From the NCBI GenBank assembly GCA_944387055.1, contig CALXDL010000036.1:1-50018 (forward strand): a stretch of 50,018 nt of DNA, written 5' to 3'. This document shows, piece by piece, positions 16,401-24,348 of this stretch. The DNA is from an uncultured Oscillospiraceae bacterium. GTDB taxonomy: Bacteria > Bacillota > Clostridia > Oscillospirales > Oscillospiraceae. The position numbers were made by a program, and so were the translations under genes. Position 1 is the stretch's first letter. Each line of letters opens with the position of its first letter. The notes under the pieces were generated by a model. It was not told where the DNA came from and ran no database searches. It worked only from the letters and a program-made list of their open reading frames with translations.

Positions 16401-17313
16401 GGTGCAGGCTGTAGGCCGTGACCGGCCGGGTGGGATACGTATAGCTGTACTCCGGGACGATGTGTTCGCCGATACTGAGCACATTGTCATATCCGCGTAC
16501 AGCTTCCAGCGCAGAGTAACGGCTGTTGCTCGCCCGCAGAGTCACATCCACTGTGCTGCCGGCGGCACCGGTCTCCTGGTTGCCGATGAGGAGCAGGTCA
16601 CCATACGCCACGGCGGCTTCATATCCGCCGCCAGTGACGGTACCGTCAGCGTCCAGGACGACCTCCAGCGCGGAGATGCCCAAGCCATTGTACCCGCCGG
16701 TGACCGTGAAGGTCCCAGCGCCTTCCCTGCCGTCATAGTGCTCCGTACCGTCCGCAGCCGTCCAGGTCTTCGAGAGCGAAGTGATCCCAGCCAGACTGCT
16801 GGCAAAGATGCCGACGCCCTCTGTGCCGCCGGTGACGTTCAAAGAGCCATCGGCAAGGCCGATCGACACCATGGCGCCATAGCTCCCATCCCGGGCGGAG
16901 ATGCCGTCGCCACCCGTGCTGCGCACGGTCATGGTCCCGTCCATCACCAAGATGGTGAGTTCCGTCCCGGGATTGGCGCTCCCATTGTCCGATGTCCCAG
17001 CCGTGACAGAGATCGCGTCATCGGCCGCGCCGCTGGACGAAACTTGGACATCGCCCATGCTGTAGATGACCAGGTCGCCCGTCACACGGATGGGACCGCC
17101 CTGATAGCCGTTCAGGACCAGGACTCTGTCCAGGCTGCCCTGTCCATCAGCAGTGTACGTCCAGCCGGGTCCGGCCATATCTCTGTCGCCGTATCCCAGA
17201 TTGATGCTGTTGCTTGCAGCCCCGGCCATACTGGGCAGGACCAATGAGCAAAGCAGCACCAACGCCAGGTTCAGCGCCAGCAGACGTACTTTGGGTCTTG
17301 TTCGTCTGTTCAT
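13486..17313 (-). CDS. Large secreted S-layer-homology (SLH) surface protein
   Basis: A 1,275-residue exported protein. Residues 1-32 form a signal peptide ending AGAA. The region to about 300 is repetitive beta-rich sequence with YDG- and Ig-like features; a MucBP/InlB-like stretch lies at about 305-385, Ig-like domains at about 480-640, and a YDG domain (VAKVYDGTTAA) at about 655-745. After a Gly/Ser linker (about 1000-1012) and a 'GSVSVSP' beta domain come three SLH repeats (about 1100-1275, each with FsDV...YY.AV.WA.enGIt.G...F.P) that bind pyruvylated wall polymer. AAGGAGGAAC precedes ATG 17313. Its start overlaps the upstream O-antigen-ligase-like gene by 4 bases. Repeats 2 and 3 share near-identical DNA. 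Confidence 0.92.
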   Translation of the reverse strand: MNRRTRPKVRLLALNLALVLLCSLVLPSMAGAASNSINLGYGDRDMAGPGWTYTADGQGSLDRVLVLNGYQGGPIRVTGDLVIYSMGDVQVSSSGAADDAISVTAGTSDNGSANPGTELTILVMDGTMTVRSTGGDGISARDGSYGAMVSIGLADGSLNVTGGTEGVGIFASSLAGITSLSKTWTAADGTEHYDGREGAGTFTVTGGYNGLGISALEVVLDADGTVTGGGYEAAVAYGDLLLIGNQETGAAGSTVDVTLRASNSRYSALEAVRGYDNVLSIGEHIVPEYSYTYPTRPVTAYSLHLYPKTYTTTINGDGGTYDGQGSATVSQAYPYHVKLSDYAFTRPDYVLSGYQINGQTVGTDYEFIPTADTTVTAQWTYAGKNDVSDAIQFQSILDRTTYTGAAMPLNTFVDAATLPSIPGAQFTYMLSENGGTPREVSLSDTVTHAGTYTVTARYEDEDNWGEKTLTFIIDKATPTVTVPQAVETVYVETTSTVEAAIRFGQEILPVTVTSSDSSVASAALGSTAGTVDLTGVAPGTATVTVSYAGTEDIQAAEGSFQVQVSLLPVQEVTFGDGSDRTVHYGDAGFTDAAQNLSVPGNLPTYTSSDPEVATVDQSGQVTITGVGQTTITATAAAVPDQFAPGSDSYVITVEPKEITATAETVAKVYDGTTAADVTVSFQGLVAGDTLALGTDYTVSANFDDANVGTGKTVNVTVTLRNSTVASNYVLAGSSIVLQDGEITKAPGKTFAAQDLYVRYDDVTEKTRSVAGLMPAIAGVQGYALGDVQDPQSVLGGEPTVDGTGLISFRLAEGLTEENVGDSASFPVIITSNNYEDSMVSMNVNLVYEFVPVVDAEDITLTYTGEPVSDTAIQGTAMYDGVPVEGTWSFKAGEAPTNVADSGAKIVVFTPDDTATYSPAETVIEVTIEKANPTGTPSYDRIDQSGMTLADAHLGVGTITPSGTIVWDDGDATVVTLNTDYGWTFTPDDTDNYNILTGTLRPYRRSGGGGGSSSGSGTYRITVESDRNGSVSVSPRNASRGDTVTITVRPDSGYVLDELVVTDQDGDEIRVRDRGDGEYTFTMPASRVTVEATFREEGDEDVWFSDVAEDAYYYDAVMWAVENGITNGTTATTFAPNAGCTRGQVVTFLWRAAGEPEPASTDCPFTDVSADAYNYEAILWAYENGITGGTTATTFAPNNVCTRAQIVTFLWRSENSPEVTGGNAFSDVDASAYYADAVDWAVENGITQGATATTFAPNNVCTRAQIVTFLYRSMEA
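13508..13734. repeat. Near-identical direct DNA repeats in the SLH coding region
   Basis: About 47 bases at 13508-13554 and 13688-13734 are identical, 180 bp apart, encoding the CTRAQIVTFL core of SLH repeats 3 and 2. Such identity at the DNA level suggests recent duplication or gene conversion. Confidence 0.8.
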
Positions 17314-18875
17314 GTTTGCTGTTCCTCCTTGTCGTTTTGATCGTTGATATCTTGATCCCGCTCACACAGTGCGAGAGATATCCAAAAGGGCGCGGCCACA
17401 GGACAGGTGTTGATGGTGAAGCACCCCTGCACCAGATGGCCCACAAGGCCCGCCAGCAAGACCGCGGCGGTCTTGCTGCGCCGTTGCCATGCCCTGCGCA
17501 GGCAGATGGCGATGCCTGCCAAATATGCCGCCAGCGCAGGGAGCCCCTGGTTCACCGCGATGTTCAAGCACTCGTTATGGGCGGCATCCACCACCGCCTC
17601 GATCGTCCCGCCCACTTCCTCGGAATAGCGGGTGAACGTGAAGGTCATCCGGGCGACCAGTGTGTCCGGTCCCCCTCCGAACAGCGGCGCCTCGCCGATC
17701 AGGCGCACCACTTCCTGCCAGATACGGATGCGGCCGGAGCCGAACGAGGGGTCGATGTTCCCATGCAGGATCTGATGGAGCTCATAGGCCGGGCCGGAGG
17801 AGAACGGGATGGCATACGCAGCAATGACCCCCACGACCGCCAGGCCGCCCAGAGCGGCCCAGAGCCAACGGGTCCGCCACAGCGGCTGGGCAGCCGCCGC
17901 TCTCCCCTGGTCCTGCCGCCGCCGCAGCAGGGCGCCAAGGGCCGCCGCACTGGCTCCCAGCACGATCGCTCCCACAGACACCGCGCCAGGCCGCAGGCAT
18001 AAAGATACGTCCCGGTCCGCATAGAGCAGTTTCCCGACGCCCAGAGCAGCCAGCAGCGTCCCAACGGCCACCATGCCGCGCCAGCAGGCGCGCCGCGTGC
18101 GGTAATAGAAGGGGATCGTCAAAAGCAGCGCCCCTAATATCCCGAGATAACCGGAATCCACATCGGCCAGAGCCAGGAGATAGCCGCCAAGGCCCATAGG
18201 CACCAGGGCCAGTTTCCGTCCCGTGGCGAGATATGCGCCATAGAATACAGGTACTGCCAGACACAAGAACGCGGAGAGGAGGTCCACGTTGCCCAGTGTC
18301 CCCATGAACGCTCCGTTATAGAGGATGAAGGCGTCGTGATAGTCGGTCCCCTCGGGGAAGAGCCACAGCGGGTTCCAGCCGGCATATTGCAGCGTCCCGA
18401 TGGCGGCGTTGACAGCCACCACGGCGCCCAGCAGATAAAGCAGCCGACTGTCCGGCCGTCCATAAGAGGAGACAGCCAGGAAGACCAGGACATACAGGCA
18501 GATGGACAGGAGCCCTTCATATCTCCCCAGTCCGATCCATACCCCCTCATAAGGGGACAGGAGCGCCGAGAGCGCGCTCCACGCTAAGTAGGCCAAAAAA
18601 CAGAGCCTGGCTGCGCGCCGCGCGCGCAAAGGGGCCAACAGCGCCCGCCCTCCGCCGTCCACCAGGGCCAGCTCCGCCGCTGTCGATACCATGGCCGCCA
18701 GGTAGAGTACCGATGCGGTGGAAAAAAATAAAAAGGCGCGGGAAGAGAGCTCCTCATATCCCCCCACGACAGGAAGGAGCGGGAAGAGCGCCACCATCAC
18801 CCAGAGATAGGCCTGTGTCACGTAGGTCAGCGCGAGCGTGTCCCGCCGCCCCTTCTTGGGACGTCGCTTATGCAA
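17310..18875 (-). CDS. O-antigen ligase/polymerase-like multispanning membrane protein
   Basis: A 521-residue protein with about 11-12 membrane helices. A large outer loop around residues 330-400 carries 'FGSGRIRIWQEVVRLIGEAPLFGGGPDTL' and later 'DAAHNECLNIAVNQGLPALAAYL', the R-x-x-x-W and H-N-x-x-L signatures of the Wzy_C/O-antigen ligase family. These enzymes join or polymerise glycans on lipid carriers at the outer face of the membrane. In a Gram-positive-type cell the likely product is a secondary wall polymer or surface glycan. ATGA overlap with the SLH gene implies co-translation, suggesting it prepares the polymer to which the SLH protein binds or glycosylates it (inference). Confidence 0.85.
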   Translation of the reverse strand: MHKRRPKKGRRDTLALTYVTQAYLWVMVALFPLLPVVGGYEELSSRAFLFFSTASVLYLAAMVSTAAELALVDGGGRALLAPLRARRAARLCFLAYLAWSALSALLSPYEGVWIGLGRYEGLLSICLYVLVFLAVSSYGRPDSRLLYLLGAVVAVNAAIGTLQYAGWNPLWLFPEGTDYHDAFILYNGAFMGTLGNVDLLSAFLCLAVPVFYGAYLATGRKLALVPMGLGGYLLALADVDSGYLGILGALLLTIPFYYRTRRACWRGMVAVGTLLAALGVGKLLYADRDVSLCLRPGAVSVGAIVLGASAAALGALLRRRQDQGRAAAAQPLWRTRWLWAALGGLAVVGVIAAYAIPFSSGPAYELHQILHGNIDPSFGSGRIRIWQEVVRLIGEAPLFGGGPDTLVARMTFTFTRYSEEVGGTIEAVVDAAHNECLNIAVNQGLPALAAYLAGIAICLRRAWQRRSKTAAVLLAGLVGHLVQGCFTINTCPVAAPFWISLALCERDQDINDQNDKEEQQT

Positions 18876-18973
18876 TCCATCGCCTCCCTGTCATACAGTC
18901 TGGGATCAGAGGACCGTCCCCGTAGGGAACGGTCCTCTTCCTGTTCCGGCGCCGGAACGCCGCGAGCTGCCGC

Positions 18974-19399
18974 TCAGGAGAGCGTCCGCTCGTTTTCGGC
19001 ATATAGCTTATCGTTGATCGCATCCAGCTCCGCATGGTGGAGGATGCCGTGGATGATGATGGCGTCCCGCTTGATCCTGGGATAGACCTGGGCATAGGAC
19101 GCCTCTTTGAGCAGCTGCTGCGTCTCCTCCAGCGTAGCCCCCATGCCGATGCAAAGACAGAGCAGGCGGTCGCGCGACGGGTTCCTCCGGCCAGCGAAGA
19201 CCTGGTGGAGATAGACCTCGCTCATCCCAGCCTTCCTGGCCAGAGCCGCCTTGGTGATCGTTTTCTTCTCATAGAGCGCTGTGAGCAGCTCCGCGATGGT
19301 CTTATTGGAAAAAAGTCCCTGATTTTCATGGATGTAGGAGTCGATGTCAGCGTCCTCCATCAGCTCCTGATCCAAATCACTGGTGGGTTTTTCCCTCAT
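18974..19399 (-). CDS. XRE-family HTH protein with extra C-terminal domain
   Basis: A 141-residue protein. Residues about 30-100 form an HTH: 'TIAELLTALYEKKTITKAALARKAGMSEVYLHQVFAGRRNPSRDRLLCLCIGMG'. The tail 'EETQQLLKEASYAQVYPRIKRDAIIIHGI' is typical of a group of clostridial XRE proteins coded beside Hanks-type kinases (recalled pattern). ATG 19399 follows GGGGGGAG. It lies divergent to the kinase gene and upstream, same strand, of the O-antigen-ligase/SLH pair (gap 98 bp with a hairpin at 18908-18938), so it may control both directions. Confidence 0.82.
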   Translation of the reverse strand: MREKPTSDLDQELMEDADIDSYIHENQGLFSNKTIAELLTALYEKKTITKAALARKAGMSEVYLHQVFAGRRNPSRDRLLCLCIGMGATLEETQQLLKEASYAQVYPRIKRDAIIIHGILHHAELDAINDKLYAENERTLS

Positions 19400-19513
19400 C
19401 TATCTCCCCCCTTTACTTCCAGGTCAAAATCATTTATAGTAATTCTACAATGCTTTTCGGGGCGATACAATATGCTCAGTGCATAGTCCACAAAGAGGCG
19501 GGAGGCGATCACG

Positions 19514-20218
19514 ATCTTTACCTGGCTGCTGCAAGTACTCCAAGAACGGTATGAGCAGATCCGGCTGATCAAGGAGGGTCCCCGGGGCAGCGTCCGGCTG
19601 ATCCGGCACAAAGCCACGGGGAAAGTGTTCATCCTGCGCCAGTTCACCGGGAACGCCGAGGTCTACCGGAAGCTGCTGGATCACTCCTGCCCCTATCTGC
19701 CCACTGTATTCGAAGTGGCCGAGCAGGACGGCACGGCCGTGGTGCTGGAGGAGTTCGTGGAGGGAGACTCCATGGGCCTGCTGCTGCAGGACGCGCTCTT
19801 TTCCCCGGAGGAGACCCGCAAGATCGTCTCCCAGGTGTGCCAAGCGCTGTGGGTGCTGCACTCCATCGGCGCCGTCCACCGGGACGTGAAACCGGAGAAC
19901 ATCCTCCTGCGCGCAGGAGACGGCGGGGCCGTGCTCATCGATTTCGATGCCGCCCGCCTCCACAAGCCAGAGCACGAGAACGACACCCAGATCCTGGGCA
20001 CGACGGGTTTCGCCGCGCCGGAACAGTACGGCCTGTCCCAGTCCGATATCCGCACGGACATCTATTCCACGGGGATCTTGATCAATGTGATGCTCACTGG
20101 CGAACATCCCTCGAAGAAGCTGGCAAAGGGGCGGCTGGGCCGGGTGGTGGACCGCTGCACCCATGTCAATCCTCAGCGCCGGTACAAGGATGCGCTGCGG
20201 CTGATGGAGGCACTTTGA
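19514..20218 (+). CDS. Hanks-type Ser/Thr protein kinase with no normal start codon
   Basis: A kinase domain of about 230 residues: 'EQIRLIKEGPRGSVRLIRHKATGKVFILRQF' (glycine loop; the VAIK lysine appears as Arg), 'HRDVKPENILL' (catalytic loop), 'LIDFDAAR' (DFG replaced by DFD, as in related clostridial kinases) and 'GTTGFAAPEQYG' (activation segment). No PASTA or membrane segment. No ATG, GTG or TTG exists in frame between TAG 19484-19486 and GTG 19625, which lies inside the domain. GGGAGG at 19500-19505 would best serve ATC 19514, taken here as start. An ATG at 19472 is in frame but is cut off by that TAG. It sits 3 bp before the zinc-ribbon protein gene, so they form an operon. Confidence 0.75.
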   Translation: MFTWLLQVLQERYEQIRLIKEGPRGSVRLIRHKATGKVFILRQFTGNAEVYRKLLDHSCPYLPTVFEVAEQDGTAVVLEEFVEGDSMGLLLQDALFSPEETRKIVSQVCQALWVLHSIGAVHRDVKPENILLRAGDGGAVLIDFDAARLHKPEHENDTQILGTTGFAAPEQYGLSQSDIRTDIYSTGILINVMLTGEHPSKKLAKGRLGRVVDRCTHVNPQRRYKDALRLMEAL

Positions 20219-20221
20219 GAG

Positions 20222-21475
20222 ATGATGACCAGACCCATGAGATCCTGTCCGCACTGCGGGGCCTCGCTGCCGGAAGAGGCTTCCTTCTGCCCTTACTGCG
20301 CCACAGACATCCATCCGCGCACGGTCCTGGAGGCGCCCCGCCCAAAGGGGAAGTTCCTGCGCCTGGGACTGGCGGCGATCCTGGCACTGGCCGCGGTCTT
20401 AGCAGGCGCGGTCCTACTCGCTCCCAACACGTACGATGCCTATGGAGAGGTGTTCTATACGGATCGGGACGGCAGCTACCAGCTGGTACTGGCTAACGCA
20501 GAAGACCGCTATCAGCCGGTCCCCGCGTGCCATCAGCGCGGCGTCGCGGGCGAGCAGTACCGCTTTCCGGTGCATCTGTATATCAACCATGTGGGCAGCG
20601 GGGCGAATGCCGGGCAGATGTTCCTGCAGAAGGTGCGCTCCGTCAGCACAGAGGTGGTCGGCCCTGCCGACGGTCCTAGTTCCATCACCTGTTCCCAGCC
20701 GGAGCCCAAGGACTTCGCGCCCCACGCCGCATTGGTCTCGCTGGTGGATTACACGGGTCAGGACGAGAGCGCACAGCTGCTGTGGACCATCCAGATGCTC
20801 AACGGCGACACCATCAAGCTCCGCCAGACGATCGAGATCCAGCTCATCGAAGTGATCGAATACCACTATCAGGACCATCCGATGGACACCATCGAAGCGC
20901 TCCAGGCTCTGGTCAATCAGATCACGGAGGAAGTCCCTCTGCCCACACAGGTGCGGATCTATCTGCCTCCGGTGGTCTACGGCGGCGGGTTGACCGTCGA
21001 GGGCCGCCCCATGGATCTCTACGGTTCCTCTGACGGGACGACGCGCACGACCTTCACTGGGACGGTGCGGGTGGCCGCCCAGGACGGTCCCATCCTCTAT
21101 TTCCATGACCTGGACTTTGCAGGCAGCGGCGAGGGAGTGGGCGTGTCTGCCTCCGCCCGGTTCTGGGCACAGGGATGCAGGTTCACCGGATGGCGCACAG
21201 GCGTCCTGGGCTATGGATATGCCTGGGTGAACGTGACCGACTGCTGGTTCGAGGACAACGAGGTGGCCTTCCACTTCAACAGTGATGACGGCAGCGTCTC
21301 CCACACCAAATTCGATGGGAACACCTTCTTGGATAACGGCACTGCCGTGCTGCTCGAGCGCGTCTCCACAGACGTGATGCTGGACTTCCAGGGCTCTCGG
21401 TTCTCCGGCAACGACACGGATATCGACAACCGCTGCGGACAGGCGATCGACATCTCCCAGGCCATCTTCCAATGA
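20222..21475 (+). CDS. Zinc-ribbon, single-membrane-span, beta-helix protein (kinase partner)
   Basis: A 417-residue protein. 'SCPHCGASLPEEASFCPYCATDI' (about 8-30) is a CxxC..CxxC zinc ribbon, followed by one membrane helix (about 44-66). The remainder is extracytosolic: an alpha/beta region, then from about 255 a right-handed beta-helix (FHDLDFAGSGEGV..., VTDCWFEDNEVAF..., GNTFLDNGTAV..., GSRFSGNDTDI) of the pectate-lyase-like/NosD kind that binds or processes polysaccharides. With the kinase 3 bp upstream it resembles clostridial kinase-zinc-ribbon modules where the kinase phosphorylates or signals through the ribbon protein; that link is inference. Substrate unknown. Confidence 0.8.
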   Translation: MMTRPMRSCPHCGASLPEEASFCPYCATDIHPRTVLEAPRPKGKFLRLGLAAILALAAVLAGAVLLAPNTYDAYGEVFYTDRDGSYQLVLANAEDRYQPVPACHQRGVAGEQYRFPVHLYINHVGSGANAGQMFLQKVRSVSTEVVGPADGPSSITCSQPEPKDFAPHAALVSLVDYTGQDESAQLLWTIQMLNGDTIKLRQTIEIQLIEVIEYHYQDHPMDTIEALQALVNQITEEVPLPTQVRIYLPPVVYGGGLTVEGRPMDLYGSSDGTTRTTFTGTVRVAAQDGPILYFHDLDFAGSGEGVGVSASARFWAQGCRFTGWRTGVLGYGYAWVNVTDCWFEDNEVAFHFNSDDGSVSHTKFDGNTFLDNGTAVLLERVSTDVMLDFQGSRFSGNDTDIDNRCGQAIDISQAIFQ

Positions 21476-21607
21476 CTTCGGCGCAGCGGCCGTGTGCAGG
21501 GCGTGTCCCGCATCGGGAGACGTGTGGGATCCACTCTATATGATAATATGATATGTCGGGGCCGCAGAGGATATCCATCCTGTATCGCAGGCGGAACGGA
21601 GCCCCAT

Positions 21608-21650
21608 CAAAAAGATGAGCGCTGCATCTGGCTCTCCAGATGCAGCGCTC
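21608..21650 (-). terminator. Terminator of the vsr/endonuclease operon
   Basis: Perfect 15-bp stem GAGCGCTGCATCTGG (21617-21631) / CCAGATGCAGCGCTC (21636-21650), loop CTCT. Read on the minus strand it is followed by ATCTTTTTGATG. Confidence 0.8.
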
Positions 21651-21689
21651 TCGCCTCGCTCCGTCTCTTCCCGGCAGGTCCGCCGTCCT

Positions 21690-22163
21690 TCACAGTTCCT
21701 CTTCTCCCTCTGTCAAGGGCGCCGCCGCAGAGCGCCGGATCGTCCGCTCCATGGCCAGCTCCACCACCGTCTCCACGCAGCCCTCCAAGTCGCGCTTCAC
21801 GTCCTTTTCCCAGAAATGGACCGGGATCCACTCCTGGTAGAGCAGGAGCTGGTCGTTCCTCCGGTCCCGTGCGATGTTCTCCTCGATCTTCTCCAGCCAA
21901 TACGCCCGGTTTTGGCGCAGCGTCTCCCTGCGGTGTTCCCAATCATATCCATGCCAGAATTCCCCATCCACGAAGACCGCGATCCGGTGTTTCCAAATCG
22001 CGATGTCTGGGGATCCGGGCAGGCGTTTGTCATTGCGCCGGTAGCGGAAGCCCTGGTGCCAGAGCGCCTTGGCCAAGGCAGACTCTGCCGCTCCGCCCTT
22101 CAAGTGGACGCGGGACATCCGCTTCGATACTTCCGGCGTGGTCTCGAACTTCGGGTGTCTCAT
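21690..22163 (-). CDS. Vsr-like very-short-patch mismatch endonuclease
   Basis: A 157-residue protein starting MRHPKFETTPEVSKRMSRV. 'GGAAESALAKALWHQGFRYRRND', 'RLPGSPDIAIWKHRIAVFVDGEFWHGY' are the characteristic Vsr motifs: the catalytic Asp in LPGSPDI and the FWHG zinc/active-site region. Vsr nicks beside T:G mismatches formed when 5-methylcytosine deaminates, so it normally accompanies a C5-cytosine methyltransferase, here the one at 23078. Start ATG 22163 overlaps the upstream stop (ATGA), so both are translated together. The last 12 residues are acidic and Ala-rich. Confidence 0.88.
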   Translation of the reverse strand: MRHPKFETTPEVSKRMSRVHLKGGAAESALAKALWHQGFRYRRNDKRLPGSPDIAIWKHRIAVFVDGEFWHGYDWEHRRETLRQNRAYWLEKIEENIARDRRNDQLLLYQEWIPVHFWEKDVKRDLEGCVETVVELAMERTIRRSAAAPLTEGEEEL

Positions 22164-22888
22164 CCCATGTCGCAGTCCAGCCCGATGATCCACATGGGGA
22201 TCTTCAGGAGCCGGCGATTCTCCCGGATCGCCTCCACCGTGCTCTGGTAGGAGACGACGCCATCGCTGAGCATGGCCAGCAAGCTGCCGCAGGCGGTGAT
22301 ATAGATGTAATAGTCGATGGCGACGGTATCTGAGGCGTTCAGGAGCCGCAGCAGGTCGTGCTTGACCAACGCCCAGTTGCCAAACTGGAGCTCGCCCACC
22401 ACTGTCAGCCGCGTCTTATCGCAGTGGACCGGCTCACCCGGCACCCCTCCAATCCGCTGGATGCGCCATTGCCAGGCTGCCGGGTCCTCACCGGCTTTTT
22501 GGTACAGGCCCCGCAGCTTCTCCTCTCCGTTGAGTTCACCGGGGGCGCCGATGAGCGCGTTGCGCAGCTGCACCAGTGCATACGTCTCATCATAGAGGGA
22601 GAAGTCGAAGCCGTTGACGCCGTTATGGAAAAAGGTCCCATATTCCACATGGGTCTCCCCATGGATCCCGGCGAGCGCGTCCGCGGCTTTCCCCCGCAGC
22701 TCCCGGTTCAGGCTCTTGGCGTCGATACCGGGACCTTTTTTCCGCGCGACGAACGTGAGGTCATACGGCTGCTCCAGCCACCGGCGGATGCCGTCCTCCA
22801 CCGGGGCACCGGCCGCGTCCTTGAGCGCTGGCAGCAGCAGCGCCCCATTGTTGAAAAAACTCTCCTCTGCGATCTTCAACCGGATCAT
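22160..22888 (-). CDS. Probable Type II restriction endonuclease (BglII/BstYI-like, ExQ catalytic motif)
   Basis: A 242-residue protein starting MIRLKIAEESFFNNGALLLP at ATG 22888, chosen because AGGAGA is 7 bases upstream. 'VVGELQFGNWALVKHDLLRLL' (residues 163-182) contains Glu166-x-Gln168, the ExQ variant of the PD-(D/E)xK active site used by BglII and BstYI. The upstream 'NGFDFSLYDE' (about 92-101) may supply the catalytic Asp. Position between vsr and a divergent C5 methyltransferase supports a restriction role. The family assignment is by motif and context; length is close to BglII (223) and BstYI (203). Recognition site unknown. Confidence 0.7.
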   Translation of the reverse strand: MIRLKIAEESFFNNGALLLPALKDAAGAPVEDGIRRWLEQPYDLTFVARKKGPGIDAKSLNRELRGKAADALAGIHGETHVEYGTFFHNGVNGFDFSLYDETYALVQLRNALIGAPGELNGEEKLRGLYQKAGEDPAAWQWRIQRIGGVPGEPVHCDKTRLTVVGELQFGNWALVKHDLLRLLNASDTVAIDYYIYITACGSLLAMLSDGVVSYQSTVEAIRENRRLLKIPMWIIGLDCDMG

Positions 22889-23077
22889 CGGCATCTCTCC
22901 TATCTCGCAAGTCCTCTGCGGCCAGTCGTCCTGCCGGGCATATCCCCGGCTTTCCCGTACGGCCCCAGGCAGGCTGCCCGCCATATCAGCGGCCGCTCGC
23001 TCAAATCAGGGCTTCAACTCCGGGGAGAACTATGGTATACTGGTTTCGATTATAGCAAAAAGCAAGGTGGAGTGAAA

Positions 23078-24319
23078 GTGACAGGACACAAAAAAGTTCG
23101 TGTTGTTGAACTTTTCGCCGGCGTGGGTGGGTTCCGCGTCGGCTTAGAGCGCTGTTCCAAGGCGTGCTTCCAGACCGTCTGGGCCAATCAATGGGAGCCT
23201 GGCCAGACAGGCCAGTGGGCCTATAAATGCTATGTGCAGCAGTTCGGCGAAAAGGTCCCCTGTGTCAATGCGGACATCGCCACCGTGCTGGAGCAGGTGC
23301 CCGAGCACGATCTGCTGGTGGGCGGCTTCCCCTGCCAGGATTACTCCGTGGCCAGCACCGGTGCCAAGGGCATCGAGGGCAAGAAGGGCGTGCTATGGTG
23401 GTCCATCGACGCGGTCATCCGCTCCCGTCAGCCCAGCTATGTCCTGCTGGAGAACGTGGACCGGCTGTTGAAATCTCCCGCCAAGCAGCGGGGACGGGAC
23501 TTCGGCATCATCCTCAAGTGTCTGTCTGACAGCGGCTACGCCGTGGAGTGGCGTGTCATCAACGCCGCCGACTACGGCAACATCCAGCGCCGTCGGAGGA
23601 CCTTCCTCTTCGCCTGCCACCGGTCCACGCCCTTTTACCGGCAGATGCAGCGGAACGCCGCCAAGGACAGTGCCGCCTGGCTCACCCAGGATGGCTTCTT
23701 CGCCAAGGCCTTCCCGGTCCAGGCCGCGTCTGTCCCGGGCAAGGAGACCCGCCTGGACTTGTCGGGATATCCGGACTTAGTGGAAGTGTCAGAACAGTTC
23801 AAAGCCTCCTTCTACAACAGCGGCGTGATGTGCGGCGGAACGGGTCTCTCCCTGGAACTGATCCCCGACTATCTGGACCCCGCCGCTGGCCGTACCGAGC
23901 GGCTGCTGCGGGAGGCTGTGATTGACGGAGACGTGGATGAGCGCTATTTCATCTCTGCGGCGGATATGTCCAAATGGACCTATCTCAAGGGCGCGAAGAA
24001 GATCTCACGGACCTCCCGCTCAGGCTTCCAGTATACGTTCACAGAGGGCACGATCCCCTTCCCGGATCCGCTGGACCGGCCGGCCAGGACCATGTTGACC
24101 AGCGAGGGCACCACCAACCGCAGCTCCCATGTGATCGTCGATCCCAAGACGGGCCGTCTCCGCCGGCTGACGCCGGAGGAGTGCGAACGGATCAACGGTT
24201 TCCCCGAAGGATGGACTGACACCGGGATGCCAGAGCGCCAGCGGTATTTCATCATGGGCAATGCGCTGGTCGTACCGCTCATCGAGAAGATGGGCCAGCG
24301 GCTGATGGATATCCTGTGA
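23078..24319 (+). CDS. DNA (cytosine-5) methyltransferase of a Type II system
   Basis: A 413-residue C5 methyltransferase starting at GTG 23078 (MTGHKKVRVVELFAGVGGFR); AAGGTGGAG lies just upstream. Motif I FAGVGGFRVGLE (about 11-22) binds SAM, motif IV 'GGFPCQDYS' has the catalytic Cys86, motif VI 'ENVDRLL' Glu125, motif VIII 'RRRRTF', and motifs IX-X 'LTPEECERINGFPEGW...GNALVVPLIEKMG' close the fold. The variable region between about 200 and 330 is the target-recognition domain. It is divergent from the endonuclease/vsr pair with a 189-bp gap containing TATACT (23036-23041), so protection and restriction are separately initiated. Confidence 0.93.
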   Translation: MTGHKKVRVVELFAGVGGFRVGLERCSKACFQTVWANQWEPGQTGQWAYKCYVQQFGEKVPCVNADIATVLEQVPEHDLLVGGFPCQDYSVASTGAKGIEGKKGVLWWSIDAVIRSRQPSYVLLENVDRLLKSPAKQRGRDFGIILKCLSDSGYAVEWRVINAADYGNIQRRRRTFLFACHRSTPFYRQMQRNAAKDSAAWLTQDGFFAKAFPVQAASVPGKETRLDLSGYPDLVEVSEQFKASFYNSGVMCGGTGLSLELIPDYLDPAAGRTERLLREAVIDGDVDERYFISAADMSKWTYLKGAKKISRTSRSGFQYTFTEGTIPFPDPLDRPARTMLTSEGTTNRSSHVIVDPKTGRLRRLTPEECERINGFPEGWTDTGMPERQRYFIMGNALVVPLIEKMGQRLMDIL

Positions 24320-24348
24320 GCGCGGCCGTGGAACGTGCAGCATAACAG

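Noticed and set aside
13387-17247. A 1,286-codon open frame on the plus strand opposite the SLH gene
   Set aside because: The SLH frame has a signal peptide, ribosome-binding site and recognised domains; the opposite frame is His/Gly/Arg/Val-rich, shows no domain and arises from GC-biased codons.
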